A program made the translations under genes and the position numbers. Below are positions 8,433 through 17,392 of a DNA stretch of 48,954 nucleotides, in pieces (positions within the stretch are counted from its first letter, which is position 1; the number at the start of each line of letters is the position of its first letter). Where the stretch lies: positions 1-48,954 of the IMG/VR virus record IMGVR_UViG_3300025137_000065; one strand, 5' to 3'. The stretch is from a virus. Below the pieces are notes generated by a model. The model saw nothing but the letters and a program-made list of their open reading frames with translations. It was not told the origin of the DNA and did not search any database.

Positions 8433-9962
8433 ATGAATATGGACTTAAAAGATTTTGAGGTAAGTAGCTTTGATTGTAATATCAGAGCGCTTAAAGAGAG
8501 TGATTATGATAAGTTTGGAATATCAGAAGGTTCTATTGCAGAAGCAGCTAAATCTTTACTACCTGAAGATTTCGATCCATCAGCAAATGTAGATGTACTT
8601 CCTGTAGTATTCAACCTTGCTGTAGTAAATGAATTTAATAAAAACGGCGACGGTATTGATTCAGAAACAGCAGTATCAGCAGTAAAGAGATTTATCAATA
8701 AGCCTATCAACATTGAACATAAGAAGCATAAAATCGTCGGTCACATGATTAATGCTTCTTTTTCTGTAGAGGAGATGGATTTTAAGGATAACGCTGTTGA
8801 CTCTTATGCAGACAAAAAAGAACCGTTTTATATCAACGCTGCTGGTTTAATTTATAAAAATATCTTCCCAGAACTTGCTTATGCTATTCAGGAAGCTGCC
8901 AACGAAGAAAATGAAGAGTATCAGAGTATTGCTACTAGTTGGGAACTTGCATTTAAAAACTATAAAGTTGTCTATGGATCAGATAGATTGGATGAGTGTG
9001 AGATCGCCGAAGGTTCACAGGAAGAGGAACTTAAGCAGTACGTAAAGGGATTTGGAGGTAAGGGAGTTGATAAAGAAGGCACTCCGGTTCATAGATTAAT
9101 TTATGGAGAGACTTACCCTTTGGGGGCTGCATTGACGTATAAACCTGCAGCAAGAGTTAAAGGAATTTATACTTCAGAACCAAATAAAAAAGAAAAGCCT
9201 GTTGATAATTCTTTAGCGAAAGAAGATAATATTAATATTAAAAATTCCCTAAAGGAAGAAAACAATGTAACAAATAACAAAATCGATATTTTTGATATGG
9301 ATAAAGAACAATTCGAAACACTAATGACACAAGTTGCAGAAAGCGTAGCTTCCGTTGTCAAGAAGGACGATCAAGCCGCTTCTGTCGGTGAGATTATGCG
9401 TGATGCCCTTAACGAGCATTCTGAAAACTGGAAATCCAAGGTTCAACTTGAAACTGAAGCTCGTGAAAAGGCTGAAGTTGAGGCGACTGAGATGAAAGCT
9501 TCTCTTGAGGCTGTTCAATCTGAGTTATCCTCTCTCAAGTCTGAGGTTGAAGCTCAAGCTGCTGTTGAGTTATTTAATTCTCGTATGACCTTTATTGATT
9601 CCACATATGAACTAACCGAAGCTGAGCTTAAGTTAGTCGTAGATGAGTTAAAGTCTGTTGAAGCTTCTGACGAAGCCTTTGATACCTTTAAAGGAAAACT
9701 TTCTATTCTTTTCGCTAGCAAGACCAAAGAGGCCATTGCTGCTCAGGAGGAAGAAGTCAAAGCTAAGATTGAAGAAGCTATCGCTTCTAAACTCCAGCAA
9801 GACGAGCCTGAAGAGAAAGAGGAAGTTAAAGCTAGCGAAGATGAGCTGGAAGTCGAAGAGGTTGAAGCCGCTCCGATTCCGAACAACAACGCTGAAGCTT
9901 CTGAACAAATCTCTTTGGTTGAGAAACTTAAAGAAAACTTCTCTGTTGAAGTAACAAAATAA
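8433..9962 (+). CDS. Prohead protease fused to scaffold
   Basis: The first 240 residues look like a prohead serine protease: NIEHKKHKIVGHMINASF (residues 93-110) offers the catalytic His and EEYQSIATSWELAF (161-174) the nucleophile region. From about 285 to 490 the chain becomes a long, acidic, Ala/Glu/Lys-rich coiled coil typical of a scaffold core, ending SVEVTK. Such fusions make a protease that cleaves its own scaffold during head maturation. I start at ATG 8433 (509 residues); an upstream in-frame GTG at 8424 is part of a promoter-like motif. A second ATG at 8439 is also possible. An internal start making scaffold alone, as in some phages, would have to lie near the DIFDMDKEQ segment (9298). 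Confidence 0.7.
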   Translation: MNMDLKDFEVSSFDCNIRALKESDYDKFGISEGSIAEAAKSLLPEDFDPSANVDVLPVVFNLAVVNEFNKNGDGIDSETAVSAVKRFINKPINIEHKKHKIVGHMINASFSVEEMDFKDNAVDSYADKKEPFYINAAGLIYKNIFPELAYAIQEAANEENEEYQSIATSWELAFKNYKVVYGSDRLDECEIAEGSQEEELKQYVKGFGGKGVDKEGTPVHRLIYGETYPLGAALTYKPAARVKGIYTSEPNKKEKPVDNSLAKEDNINIKNSLKEENNVTNNKIDIFDMDKEQFETLMTQVAESVASVVKKDDQAASVGEIMRDALNEHSENWKSKVQLETEAREKAEVEATEMKASLEAVQSELSSLKSEVEAQAAVELFNSRMTFIDSTYELTEAELKLVVDELKSVEASDEAFDTFKGKLSILFASKTKEAIAAQEEEVKAKIEEAIASKLQQDEPEEKEEVKASEDELEVEEVEAAPIPNNNAEASEQISLVEKLKENFSVEVTK

Positions 9963-9985
9963 AAATCTAATTATAATATAAAATT

Positions 9986-10564
9986 ATGGCTAATGAAATT
10001 ACCAAAATGCTGCCATTTCGCCAATATGATGACAACGATGTTGTCAACATGTTCGCTTATGACGGCACTAATGTAGGGGCAGGTACTGTTGTTAAAGTAT
10101 CTGCTGCTAACCTCAATGATGATCTTATCGATCTCGTTGACGGTGGAAGCGCATTCCTGACTTCTCAGGGCAATGCTTACTCTCCACTTGCTGTTAATCC
10201 ACTTCGTGTCGCTACTGCCGCTTCTGGCAATGCAGCTCTCGGAATCATCCTTCGTGACGTTCGTGACACAGATGAAAATGGTGAGAAGCTTCGCTTCTAC
10301 CCTGAAAAGAAAGAAGAGCTTCAGTGCGTTCTTTCTGGAGAGTCTGTACCCGTCGCAACAAAAGGAACGTTCACTCTTTTAGCAGGAGCTTTCTCTGGAG
10401 CACTTCTCCCAGCACCTAACAAGGAGCTTGGAGTCCGCGCTGACGGAAAACTTGCTGAAGCTGTTGCCGCTGACACTGTTGTCGGTAAGGTTCTCGCTAC
10501 TGGATCTCGTGCTGCTGGTGATACCCATGCAGGAGGATACGCAATTGTTAACATTAACTTCTAA
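9986..10564 (+). CDS. Capsid decoration protein
   Basis: The 192-residue product lies between the protease/scaffold and the major capsid gene, where head decoration or stabilising proteins are usual. It is small, beta-rich and Gly/Ala/Val-rich (for example AALGIILRDVRD near residue 82 and VVGKVLATGSRAAGD near 165), like proteins that trimerise on capsid surfaces. Codon use is more C-ending than in the flanking regulatory genes, as in the capsid gene, which suggests high expression. The leader is AT-rich (TATAATATAAAATT before the ATG) without a Shine-Dalgarno sequence. Function rests on position and composition. Confidence 0.6.
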   Translation: MANEITKMLPFRQYDDNDVVNMFAYDGTNVGAGTVVKVSAANLNDDLIDLVDGGSAFLTSQGNAYSPLAVNPLRVATAASGNAALGIILRDVRDTDENGEKLRFYPEKKEELQCVLSGESVPVATKGTFTLLAGAFSGALLPAPNKELGVRADGKLAEAVAADTVVGKVLATGSRAAGDTHAGGYAIVNINF

Positions 10565-10578
10565 TTCACTCACAGATT

Positions 10579-11682
10579 ATGAAAATTACTATTAAAAGAA
10601 CTGAAGATCAGTTAGCCCTAGTTCGCGCTATGGGTTCAAATAATCGTGAAGAGGCTTACGAGGCACAGGCAGCTGTTGCAGAACTTCTTGGGCCAGTGGT
10701 CAGCGAAGTTATCAATAATGCTGTTACCGTTGGAAATCTTTTCACCACTCTGACTTATCAGGCTGATGACAATCCTTCCCTTCCTCTTGATCTCTTCCAT
10801 GACATTACTGAAGAGGATTATGTGCAAGTTTACTCTCAGCAAGTTGCTGGAGGACTTCCATACAATCAGGTATTCCCAGCTCACAACGAACTTAAATTTA
10901 GCACTTACACTCTTGATAGCGCACTCGCTTTCGACCGTAAGTACGCTAAGAAGGCTCGTGTTGACGTTGTTTCTAAAACCTTCACTCGTATGGCTCAAGA
11001 AGTCATGCTTAAGCAGGAGCGCACCGCATTCAACGTGCTTGCTTCCGCTCTTGTAGGTGGAGACAGCTTGACTGCTTCTGCAGGTGATCATATCATCGCT
11101 GCTGCTGGAACTTCACTTGTGCTTGACGACTTAAATCAGCTTATCACTACTTCTAAGCGTATCAACAGCTCTTTCGTTGGTGGTACTCCTACTGGTGGTA
11201 GTAAAGCTGGAGTTACTGATCTTTTGGTTTCTCCTGAAGTTGTTGCAGACATTCGTGCTATGGCATATAACCCAATCAACACCAAGACTGCTCCTATCGC
11301 ATCTGCGATTAAGGACGGTATTGCTGCTCCTGAAGATCTTCGCTCTCAGCTTTACAGCGGTGCAGGACTTCCAAGCTTCTATGGTATCAATATCATCGAA
11401 GTTCTTGAGTTGGGTAGTGGTCAGCGTTTCAATAAGATCTTTGATGCTGTTAAGGGTGGCGTAAGCTTCACTGAAGCATCTGAGCAAATCCTTATTGGAG
11501 TTGATCGTTCTCGTGATGCCCTTGTCCGTCCTGTCGTTCTTGACGAAGGTTCTACTGGTGAACTCAACATTCTCGTTGATGATCAGTTTTCCGTTCGCCA
11601 GAACAAGATCGGATACTACGGTAAGGTCGAAGAAGGTCGTGTTTGCATCGATGACCGCGCTCTTTGCGGAATCATTCTGTAA
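10579..11682 (+). CDS. Major capsid protein (HK97 fold likely)
   Basis: The 367-residue product follows the protease and decoration genes and has the order and size of an HK97-fold capsid protein: a helical N-arm (residues 1-45), a central region with VGNLFTTLTYQ and FDRKYAKKARVDVVSKTFTR, a spine-like helix (TRMAQEVMLKQERTAFNVLA, about 133-152), and a beta-rich axial domain ending RPVVLDEG...FSVRQNKIGYYGK. Codons are strongly biased, as expected for the most abundant virion protein. A GNRA-loop terminator follows 27 bases after the stop, so transcription ends here at least partly. Confidence 0.85.
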   Translation: MKITIKRTEDQLALVRAMGSNNREEAYEAQAAVAELLGPVVSEVINNAVTVGNLFTTLTYQADDNPSLPLDLFHDITEEDYVQVYSQQVAGGLPYNQVFPAHNELKFSTYTLDSALAFDRKYAKKARVDVVSKTFTRMAQEVMLKQERTAFNVLASALVGGDSLTASAGDHIIAAAGTSLVLDDLNQLITTSKRINSSFVGGTPTGGSKAGVTDLLVSPEVVADIRAMAYNPINTKTAPIASAIKDGIAAPEDLRSQLYSGAGLPSFYGINIIEVLELGSGQRFNKIFDAVKGGVSFTEASEQILIGVDRSRDALVRPVVLDEGSTGELNILVDDQFSVRQNKIGYYGKVEEGRVCIDDRALCGIIL

Positions 11683-11709
11683 TCCACTGGATAAATTATT
11701 AAATATTAA

Positions 11710-11741
11710 GGGTCGCCTCGAAAGGGGCGGCTCTTTTTATT
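11710..11741 (+). terminator. Rho-independent terminator after the capsid gene
   Basis: GGGTCGCCTC, a GAAA tetraloop (11720-11723) and GGGGCGGCTC form a ten-pair stem including G-T wobbles, followed by TTTTTATTT. It separates the highly expressed capsid gene from the neck genes. Confidence 0.85.
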
Positions 11742-11751
11742 TGATTTTTCT

Positions 11752-11757
11752 AGTGTA
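11752..11757 (+). promoter_or_regulatory. GTGTA-type motif after the capsid terminator
   Basis: AGTGTA followed by AA lies ten bases after the terminator T-run and 17 bases before the next ATG. Its place between a terminator and a gene supports a promoter role. Confidence 0.5.
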
Positions 11758-11774
11758 AACCTTTAATATAAGTT

Positions 11775-12149
11775 ATGTCCGATGAGAAAGAATTTCTAGA
11801 AGAGTTCCAATTAGCTGATGGTAAAGACCGTACAGAAAAGGAAAATCAAATTAGTAAAGCAAAAGAACTCGAAAGCTTACTTGGTATTCAAGACATGAAT
11901 CCATACAAAACTTTAAACAAAAGTATTTTTGCAGAAACCTTGGGGTCCATGTCTATTTCTCAAATGACTGAGCTGGCACAAAGGGTAGGGATTTCAGGAA
12001 TGGAAATGAGTTCCAAGCCTTCTTTGAAAAAAGCTTTAGAAAAGTCATTTGATATATATTTAAGGCAGCATAATGTGTCTGTTGCTGGACCACCTACACC
12101 TGTAGCTAAAGATGTCAGTGACGAAGTTAAGAAGCTCTTTGAACTGTAG
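11775..12149 (+). CDS. Small helical protein of the neck region
   Basis: The 124-residue product is helical and charged. Residues 66-102 (SQMTELAQRVGISGMEMSSK followed by a Lys-rich helix) resemble a SAP or HeH helix-extended-helix fold. It lies between the capsid gene and the neck genes, after a terminator and a promoter-like motif. A SAP-like domain could bind DNA at the portal vertex, but the role is unknown. Confidence 0.55.
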   Translation: MSDEKEFLEEFQLADGKDRTEKENQISKAKELESLLGIQDMNPYKTLNKSIFAETLGSMSISQMTELAQRVGISGMEMSSKPSLKKALEKSFDIYLRQHNVSVAGPPTPVAKDVSDEVKKLFEL

Positions 12150-12186
12150 AGTTCCCTGAAGCTCTATTTAACTGTAAGATTATTTA

Positions 12187-12708
12187 ATGAATGATCTTGG
12201 GGTTCTTGCTACAAAAATTGTAAATTACGAGTTTTCAGAAGACCGTCAGAGGTTTCCTGTATCTTATGTTTCTGGTTGGCTAGAAACAAATATAGGAGAG
12301 CTTAACGGGCTTACCAATGAAGAATTTTATATTAATAATACTGGCGCTATTGAAATAGACACTGGTTCTGGTCTAATGCCTGTAGAAGAAAATATTTATA
12401 CTACATTATACGAAATACACTATTATGAAAAAGCCGCAAGGGATTCTCTCCGTGGATTCACTTATGGTAGTGATACTGACTGGTTGACTTTAAAAGAAGG
12501 AGATACAACAATCCAAAGGCAGAACAAAAACTCTGTAGCTAAGACTTTCAGAGATTTAAAGGTTGATGCGACCGATAGATTAAATGATTTGGTTGGCAAA
12601 TACAATACATATAAATCCTCGCCACTTCAGGTATTCGGTCGAGATGGTATTGATCCAGTAGATAACATTAATGCTTACAGCTCTACAAACTCTTATAGAT
12701 CCTTCTAA
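12187..12708 (+). CDS. Putative head-tail connector protein
   Basis: The 173-residue product comes just after the capsid region and opens an overlapping set of four genes that lead to the tail tube. It has a helical first half with a conserved-looking RFPVSYVSGWLETNIGELN segment (residues 22-40) and a second half with charged helices, compatible with an adaptor that binds the portal. CTGTAAGATTA lies 14 bases before the start and resembles the GTGTA motif with one mismatch. No family is recognised with certainty. Confidence 0.45.
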   Translation: MNDLGVLATKIVNYEFSEDRQRFPVSYVSGWLETNIGELNGLTNEEFYINNTGAIEIDTGSGLMPVEENIYTTLYEIHYYEKAARDSLRGFTYGSDTDWLTLKEGDTTIQRQNKNSVAKTFRDLKVDATDRLNDLVGKYNTYKSSPLQVFGRDGIDPVDNINAYSSTNSYRSF

Positions 12709-13157
12709 TGGCGTCTCTCCTCACATCTTCCCAAAAACAAGCGATCCAATCTGCCTTGTCTGAAGTGCATGATACCTTTGCTCGTGACATCTTTGTTTAC
12801 ATAGAGAAGCAAGTGGCTACGAGACCCGCTACATTGAACTATAACCCCCTATATGGACGAGCTAAAGATTCCGCTAAGGTAAGCTCTCAAACAGAGTTAA
12901 CCAAGCACACAGTTAAAGCTAGGGTGAGCTACACCCCAAGCCAAGGGGAGTCCGTTGTTGATGCAGGAGCGCAATTTAATTTAACAGCGTCCCAAGGTAA
13001 AATTAGAATTAAAATAGATTCTGCTGGGTACGAGAAAGTAAAAGACAGTACTCGCATTGAAATTGACGATGAACTTTATGTTTTAGATTCTGACGCTAAA
13101 AATTTAGGTCCGTTTTCGACACAATATTATACTGTATTTCTTAAAAGAGAAAACTAA
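12708..13157 (+). CDS. Putative neck or head-closure protein
   Basis: The 149-residue protein has a helical N-terminus (residues 6-35) and a beta-rich second half (VDAGAQFNLTASQGKIRIKI, then IEIDDELYVLDSDAKNLGPF), as in small head-closure or stopper proteins. It starts on the last base of the upstream stop codon and ends on the first base of the next gene, so translation is probably coupled. Assignment is by position. Confidence 0.45.
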   Translation: MASLLTSSQKQAIQSALSEVHDTFARDIFVYIEKQVATRPATLNYNPLYGRAKDSAKVSSQTELTKHTVKARVSYTPSQGESVVDAGAQFNLTASQGKIRIKIDSAGYEKVKDSTRIEIDDELYVLDSDAKNLGPFSTQYYTVFLKREN

Positions 13158-13801
13158 TGTCTAAAGCCTTTCTGTCAGCTACTAAATTTGAAGTGAGTAT
13201 CAATAAGGCTGCTCTTCTTAAATCTATCTCAACGAATCGAAATGGTCAAATAACAGGCAGAGAAGTTAGGTCTTACGTACTACCTATCATGGAGAAAGCC
13301 CAGCAAGATTTGATTAAAGATTTCCATCAACATTCTATTACAAAAGAAGTAAAAGGCGGGGCTTCTGCATCAAATTCTTCTGGAACCTTAGGAGGATACG
13401 GAAACTTATTCTCTTTTATTGGTTTTGAAAAGGGAAACAACCCAACCCTAGCTGTAGAAAAAATTTTAAGTGAAAAGCTTTTGGTCACAGTTCGGGCAAT
13501 AGGAAACGGTAGATTTAGAATATCATTATTAAATGCCCCTTCAAAAGAAGATATATTTAAATCAACCCCTATTCCTTGGGCAGATGGATCTAGTTGGGCG
13601 GAAGGAATGGAAAAAGGAATATCTAACTTAGGTTCTTTCTTGTATCGTCGCGGAGGGATTCGTGGATCTTCATCTGGCTCCTTTTCTAGATCAGGAACAG
13701 GAATACAATTAAAAAATAATCTTAGAGCAACTAATTTAAAAACAACACCCTATATCTCTAATATTATAGATAAATTTCTAAAAAGGGTAACTAATTTTTA
13801 A
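13157..13801 (+). CDS. Putative neck/tail-completion protein
   Basis: The 214-residue protein begins with a segment rich in K and S, then helices around MEKAQQDLIKDFHQHSIT (residues 45-62), a Gly/Ser loop (GGASASNSSGTLGGYGN) and a basic C-terminus with a second Gly/Ser-rich stretch (GGIRGSSSGSFSRSGTG). This mix resembles HK97 gp10-type tail-completion proteins. It overlaps the upstream gene by one base and is followed four bases later by the next gene. No firm family match. Confidence 0.42.
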   Translation: MSKAFLSATKFEVSINKAALLKSISTNRNGQITGREVRSYVLPIMEKAQQDLIKDFHQHSITKEVKGGASASNSSGTLGGYGNLFSFIGFEKGNNPTLAVEKILSEKLLVTVRAIGNGRFRISLLNAPSKEDIFKSTPIPWADGSSWAEGMEKGISNLGSFLYRRGGIRGSSSGSFSRSGTGIQLKNNLRATNLKTTPYISNIIDKFLKRVTNF

Positions 13802-13804
13802 GAT

Positions 13805-14683
13805 ATGAAAGCACAATTTGACCAGAACCTTTTGTCCAGCTTTTATTTGTGGTTAGAGAATAGACTTCTAAAATCAGATACTAAAGCATACATTACAGGA
13901 CTTAGTAATAATTTCCGTTATGTTGATTTTGATGATATTCCTTCAGATATGGTTGGGTATCAAGGTGAGTATAGACAACTAGTAGCAGAGTCTAATATAG
14001 ATATAGTTAATTCAGGTTTTTTTGTTGGAAATGATTTTATTACGGGAGATTCAAGTGCAAATGGAAATGTGTATACAGATTATAACAATGGTCGTATCTT
14101 ATTCCCTGCGGCTTCTGGGACTGGGTTGAGTGTTTCGGGGGACTACTCTGTCAAAGAGGTCAATACTTACATTTCTCATGATGATGATTTAGACTTCTTG
14201 CTTCATTCTGATTTTATTGAAAATGGACAAAGCTCACCTTATTTCTATACAAAAGACTCTTTAGCTAGCGAAAGCGCTTATTTTCTACCAGCTTGTTTTG
14301 TTTCTTTAGCTTCGTCTGAGAACCAAGAATTTGCTTTTGGGGGAGAAGAAGACACTCAAAGCCGAGTTAGGGTTATGGTTTTAACAAAAGACTCTTATAT
14401 TTTAGACTCTGTCATATCTAGATTCAGGGATACAGTAAGAGAGCGAATAACCCACATCCCATATGAAAATTTTCCTTATGCTTACTCTTTCTCTGTAAAA
14501 GACTTCCCTTATAAGTATGATGAAACCGTATCAGGGCAGGGGAGTAACGCTATGGCATCGCATATCGATAGAGTTACGGCTTCGAAAGTGGTTTCCGAAA
14601 GTTTAAGGGAAAAGTTAAATACCGACTTTTCAATAGGCTTTGTTGACTTTGATTTGTCTACTTATCGTTTCCCAAGGGCATGA
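13805..14683 (+). CDS. Virion protein, possible tail terminator
   Basis: The 292-residue protein is the last gene before the tail-tube pair. It is acidic and mixed alpha/beta, with a middle part rich in D and S (HDDDLDFLLHSDF) and a later DSVISRFRDTVRERITHIPY helix. Tail terminators sit here in many long-tailed phages, but they are usually shorter (about 130-180 residues). So this may be a larger neck protein or a fusion. It is not recognised directly. Confidence 0.4.
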   Translation: MKAQFDQNLLSSFYLWLENRLLKSDTKAYITGLSNNFRYVDFDDIPSDMVGYQGEYRQLVAESNIDIVNSGFFVGNDFITGDSSANGNVYTDYNNGRILFPAASGTGLSVSGDYSVKEVNTYISHDDDLDFLLHSDFIENGQSSPYFYTKDSLASESAYFLPACFVSLASSENQEFAFGGEEDTQSRVRVMVLTKDSYILDSVISRFRDTVRERITHIPYENFPYAYSFSVKDFPYKYDETVSGQGSNAMASHIDRVTASKVVSESLREKLNTDFSIGFVDFDLSTYRFPRA

Positions 14684-14686
14684 TAA

Positions 14687-14692
14687 AGTGTA
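14687..14692 (+). promoter_or_regulatory. GTGTA-type motif before the first tail-tube gene
   Basis: AGTGTA followed by TTTAATTTAAA lies just after the upstream stop codon and 30 bases before the tail-tube ATG. It matches the recurring motif; the downstream TTTAATT also recurs at 19479. Confidence 0.45.
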
Positions 14693-14722
14693 TTTAATTT
14701 AAACCATTCTAATTTTTAAAAT

Positions 14723-15949
14723 ATGTCTGCTAATAATAGAACACGAGTAATTTCTCAATCAAAAGCTGTTTACGTTGCACCTACGGGGTGGAATGCTTCT
14801 ACAGCCAGAACCGTCCACGCAGCTCAACTCCACGGAGTTGACACATTTTCTTTTGAAATGGATCTAGCGGGAAGCCGTCAAGATGTTAGAGAATTTGGCC
14901 AACTTGCTAGAATCGGAACTGTAAGAATGTCAGAAATAAATCCGACTTTGAGCCTTGGGTATTACCTCCAAGATGGGGCTAATGAGAAAGGCTTAGGCTT
15001 CACTGCGGGAGATGGCGCTCAATGTATCAATGCCATGTTGACAGAAGATGCGACTAAAAGAGAAAGTAATGTTTTTATTCTTACAGCAAAAGAAGGAGAC
15101 GACGCTTTCTCATATGCGAACAATGCAGCTTTTGAAGCTGCCAAAGGAGATCATGATGTAATAGGGTTTGGTAACGCTTTTGTTAGTAGCTATTCTGTAA
15201 ATATGTCAGTTGGAGAAATACCTAGGGCGGATGTTGAAATGCAAGCTTCAAACGTTGTTTTTTATAATGATATACACTCTGGTATCATTCCTCCTAGTCT
15301 AAATTTAAATGGAAGTAGGGCAAAGCCTCACGCAGATGCTAATATAGCGTTGCCTGTACCAACAGTTTGTGATGATTTAGCGGGCGGCCTTAAGGTTTTA
15401 AAACCTCATGATGTTACGATTGCATTCTCTAGCAACCAAGGTGTAACTAGTGGCCCTAATGAAACTGGAATTGGTGGGCAAAGTTTCACGACTACAATCA
15501 ACGCCGTTCAATCTTGCTCAATAGATCTCCCACTTTCTCGCGAAGTTATTGATGCTATTGGGTCTAAACTCGCTTACGCTAAACCTCTAGAATTCCCAAT
15601 TGATGTTACTTTAAGTATCTCTGCTCTAGTCACTTCATTCGGACAAGGAGCCTTGGAAAAGGCTTTAACTGGCACTGCTGGAGATAGAACCACAACAATC
15701 ACAGTTACATTAAAATCGAATACGACTAGTGAAATGGTATTTACTCTAAAAGGCGCGGTACTAGATAGCCAGTCATTCTCTCAAGGGTTAGATGACAATG
15801 AGACTGTCGATCTTACCTTCTCTGCTCAAATCGGAGGAGCTACTACCACCACCCAAGGATTATTTATGAGCACCTTAGCAGGGGCCGATCCTCGTGCTAC
15901 GGCAGGATCTCATACAGTTGCTTCTCCTGCTGGACAACCAATTACCTAA
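14723..15949 (+). CDS. Major tail tube protein, paralogue 1
   Basis: The 408-residue product and its downstream neighbour are clear paralogues: both begin with TRTRVISQ-KAVYV and share DLAGSRQDVREFGQLAR near residue 49-65 and a near-identical late block, LDSQSFSQGLDDNETVDLTF. Beta-rich, highly expressed proteins directly before the chaperone-position and tape-measure genes are normally the tail tube. An N-terminal tube fold with a C-terminal surface domain would fit. This copy ends in a short Ala/Gly/Thr-rich tail. A sheath protein is the alternative, but the size and paralogy favour tube. Confidence 0.65.
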   Translation: MSANNRTRVISQSKAVYVAPTGWNASTARTVHAAQLHGVDTFSFEMDLAGSRQDVREFGQLARIGTVRMSEINPTLSLGYYLQDGANEKGLGFTAGDGAQCINAMLTEDATKRESNVFILTAKEGDDAFSYANNAAFEAAKGDHDVIGFGNAFVSSYSVNMSVGEIPRADVEMQASNVVFYNDIHSGIIPPSLNLNGSRAKPHADANIALPVPTVCDDLAGGLKVLKPHDVTIAFSSNQGVTSGPNETGIGGQSFTTTINAVQSCSIDLPLSREVIDAIGSKLAYAKPLEFPIDVTLSISALVTSFGQGALEKALTGTAGDRTTTITVTLKSNTTSEMVFTLKGAVLDSQSFSQGLDDNETVDLTFSAQIGGATTTTQGLFMSTLAGADPRATAGSHTVASPAGQPIT

Positions 15950-15973
15950 ACTCAATTTAAATTAATTTAAAAA

Positions 15974-17317
15974 ATGGCTAATACAACAACAAGAACGAGA
16001 GTAATCTCTCAAAACAAGGCTGTTTATGTAACACCTACGGATTGGCATTTATTCCAAAATGGAGCTAATGAAGGGCTTGATAGGGATATGATTTCTGGAC
16101 ATCAACTTCATAGGATTGATACATTTTCTTTTGAGATTGATTTAGCTGGGAGCCGTCAAGATGTTAGAGAATTTGGTCAGTTAGCGAGAACTTCTACAAC
16201 TAGATTAAGCGAAATTGACCCGACTTTAAGTTTTGGATATTACTTGGGAAATGGAGAGAATGAGCTGGCTTTAGGATTTAATAATTCTAGCGGCAGCTCC
16301 GATTTCCAAATGATTAAGGATATCTTAATAGAGGAAGCTGGGCAGAAAGAACGAAACGTTTTCGTTGTAGCATCGAAAGAAGGTGTAGACGCCTTTTCTA
16401 CCGAAGCTATCTGGGATACAAATGGTGATGCCGGATATCATGATACAGTTGGCTTTGGTAATTGTTTTATTAATAGTTATTCTGTTAATTTATCTGTAGG
16501 AGAAATCCCAAGGGTTGATGTTGAAATGCAAGCTTCTAATGTTGTATTTTGGACAGGTCAGCAATCAGGACTATTCAACCCTTCTATAGACCTTCAAGGT
16601 CAAAGGACTCACAGTGGGATAGTCACTCTCCCAACGCCAGATACGGGAGCAATAGGGCATCAAGTTCTTCGCCCTAATGATGTTGTAGTCAGTTTTATTG
16701 ACGATCAAATCAGTACAGGCAACGCTGCAGGAGTAGGTGGAGTTAACTTCTCCAAAATGCCTATTCAGTCCTGTTCTATCGATGTTCCTTTATCTCGTGA
16801 GGTTATAGATAAATTAGGGGCAGAGAGGGCTTACGCTAAACCACTTGAATTCCCTATCGACGTAACCATGTCTATGAGCAGCTTGGTAAATGAATTTACC
16901 ACAGGGGCTATAGAATATGCGATCAATGGGACTGCTGGAAACAATAAAACCAATGTCGTTGTTGAACTTAAAGATGGGGCGAATGTTAGAAATAAATTTG
17001 TTTTAAGCGGTGCTGTTTTAGATAGCCAGAGCTTCTCTCAAGGTTTAGACGATAACGAAACTGTCGATCTAACTTTCTCTGCTCAAATCGGAGGAGCTAC
17101 CACGGACGACCAAGGTTTATTCTTTACTGCTGCAACTGGTGCTGCTGGTATAAATGGAATTTCAGAAGTCAACCTAACTGGAGCTGCTGGGGCTAACATA
17201 GTTTCTGGACAAGCAATCCCTCATCAACCGATTTCTGTAATAGGTTGGGCCGATGTAGAATTAGCTGACGGAAGCGCAGGTAGTGATGGTGACCCAGACG
17301 ATGATCGTGGCAACTAA
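15974..17317 (+). CDS. Major tail tube protein, paralogue 2
   Basis: The 447-residue protein is about 40 residues longer than its upstream paralogue. Extra sequence lies near the N-terminus (GANEGLDRDMISGHQLH) and at the C-terminus, which ends in an acidic Gly/Asp tail (GSAGSDGDPDDDRGN). The shared blocks are DLAGSRQDVREFGQLAR, VGEIPRVDVEMQASNVVF and LDSQSFSQGLDDNETVDLTF. It follows paralogue 1 by 24 bases and is closed by a strong terminator, so the pair forms one unit. The two subunits could mix in the tube or mark distinct segments. Confidence 0.65.
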   Translation: MANTTTRTRVISQNKAVYVTPTDWHLFQNGANEGLDRDMISGHQLHRIDTFSFEIDLAGSRQDVREFGQLARTSTTRLSEIDPTLSFGYYLGNGENELALGFNNSSGSSDFQMIKDILIEEAGQKERNVFVVASKEGVDAFSTEAIWDTNGDAGYHDTVGFGNCFINSYSVNLSVGEIPRVDVEMQASNVVFWTGQQSGLFNPSIDLQGQRTHSGIVTLPTPDTGAIGHQVLRPNDVVVSFIDDQISTGNAAGVGGVNFSKMPIQSCSIDVPLSREVIDKLGAERAYAKPLEFPIDVTMSMSSLVNEFTTGAIEYAINGTAGNNKTNVVVELKDGANVRNKFVLSGAVLDSQSFSQGLDDNETVDLTFSAQIGGATTDDQGLFFTAATGAAGINGISEVNLTGAAGANIVSGQAIPHQPISVIGWADVELADGSAGSDGDPDDDRGN

Positions 17318-17341
17318 TAAATAAACATTGCTATAATTTTC

Positions 17342-17375
17342 AAAGGGGGGCGTTGAAAGACGAGACCCCCTTTTT
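17342..17375 (+). terminator. Rho-independent terminator after the tail-tube genes
   Basis: AAAGGGGG (17342-17349) pairs with CCCCCTTT (17366-17373), with an inner CGTT/GACG stem closed by a GAAA tetraloop, and TTTTT follows. It is one of the strongest terminators in the window. Confidence 0.85.
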
Positions 17376-17381
17376 CGTGTA
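17376..17381 (+). promoter_or_regulatory. GTGTA-type motif after the tail-tube terminator
   Basis: CGTGTA followed by AT begins on the base after the terminator T-run and lies 11 bases before the next ATG. Terminator, motif and gene follow one another directly. Confidence 0.5.
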
Positions 17382-17392
17382 ATACATTAATA

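Noticed and set aside
17329-17337. TGCTATAAT, a perfect extended -10 box
   Set aside because: It lies just before a strong terminator, so any transcript would stop within about 40 bases; no -35 box is seen.
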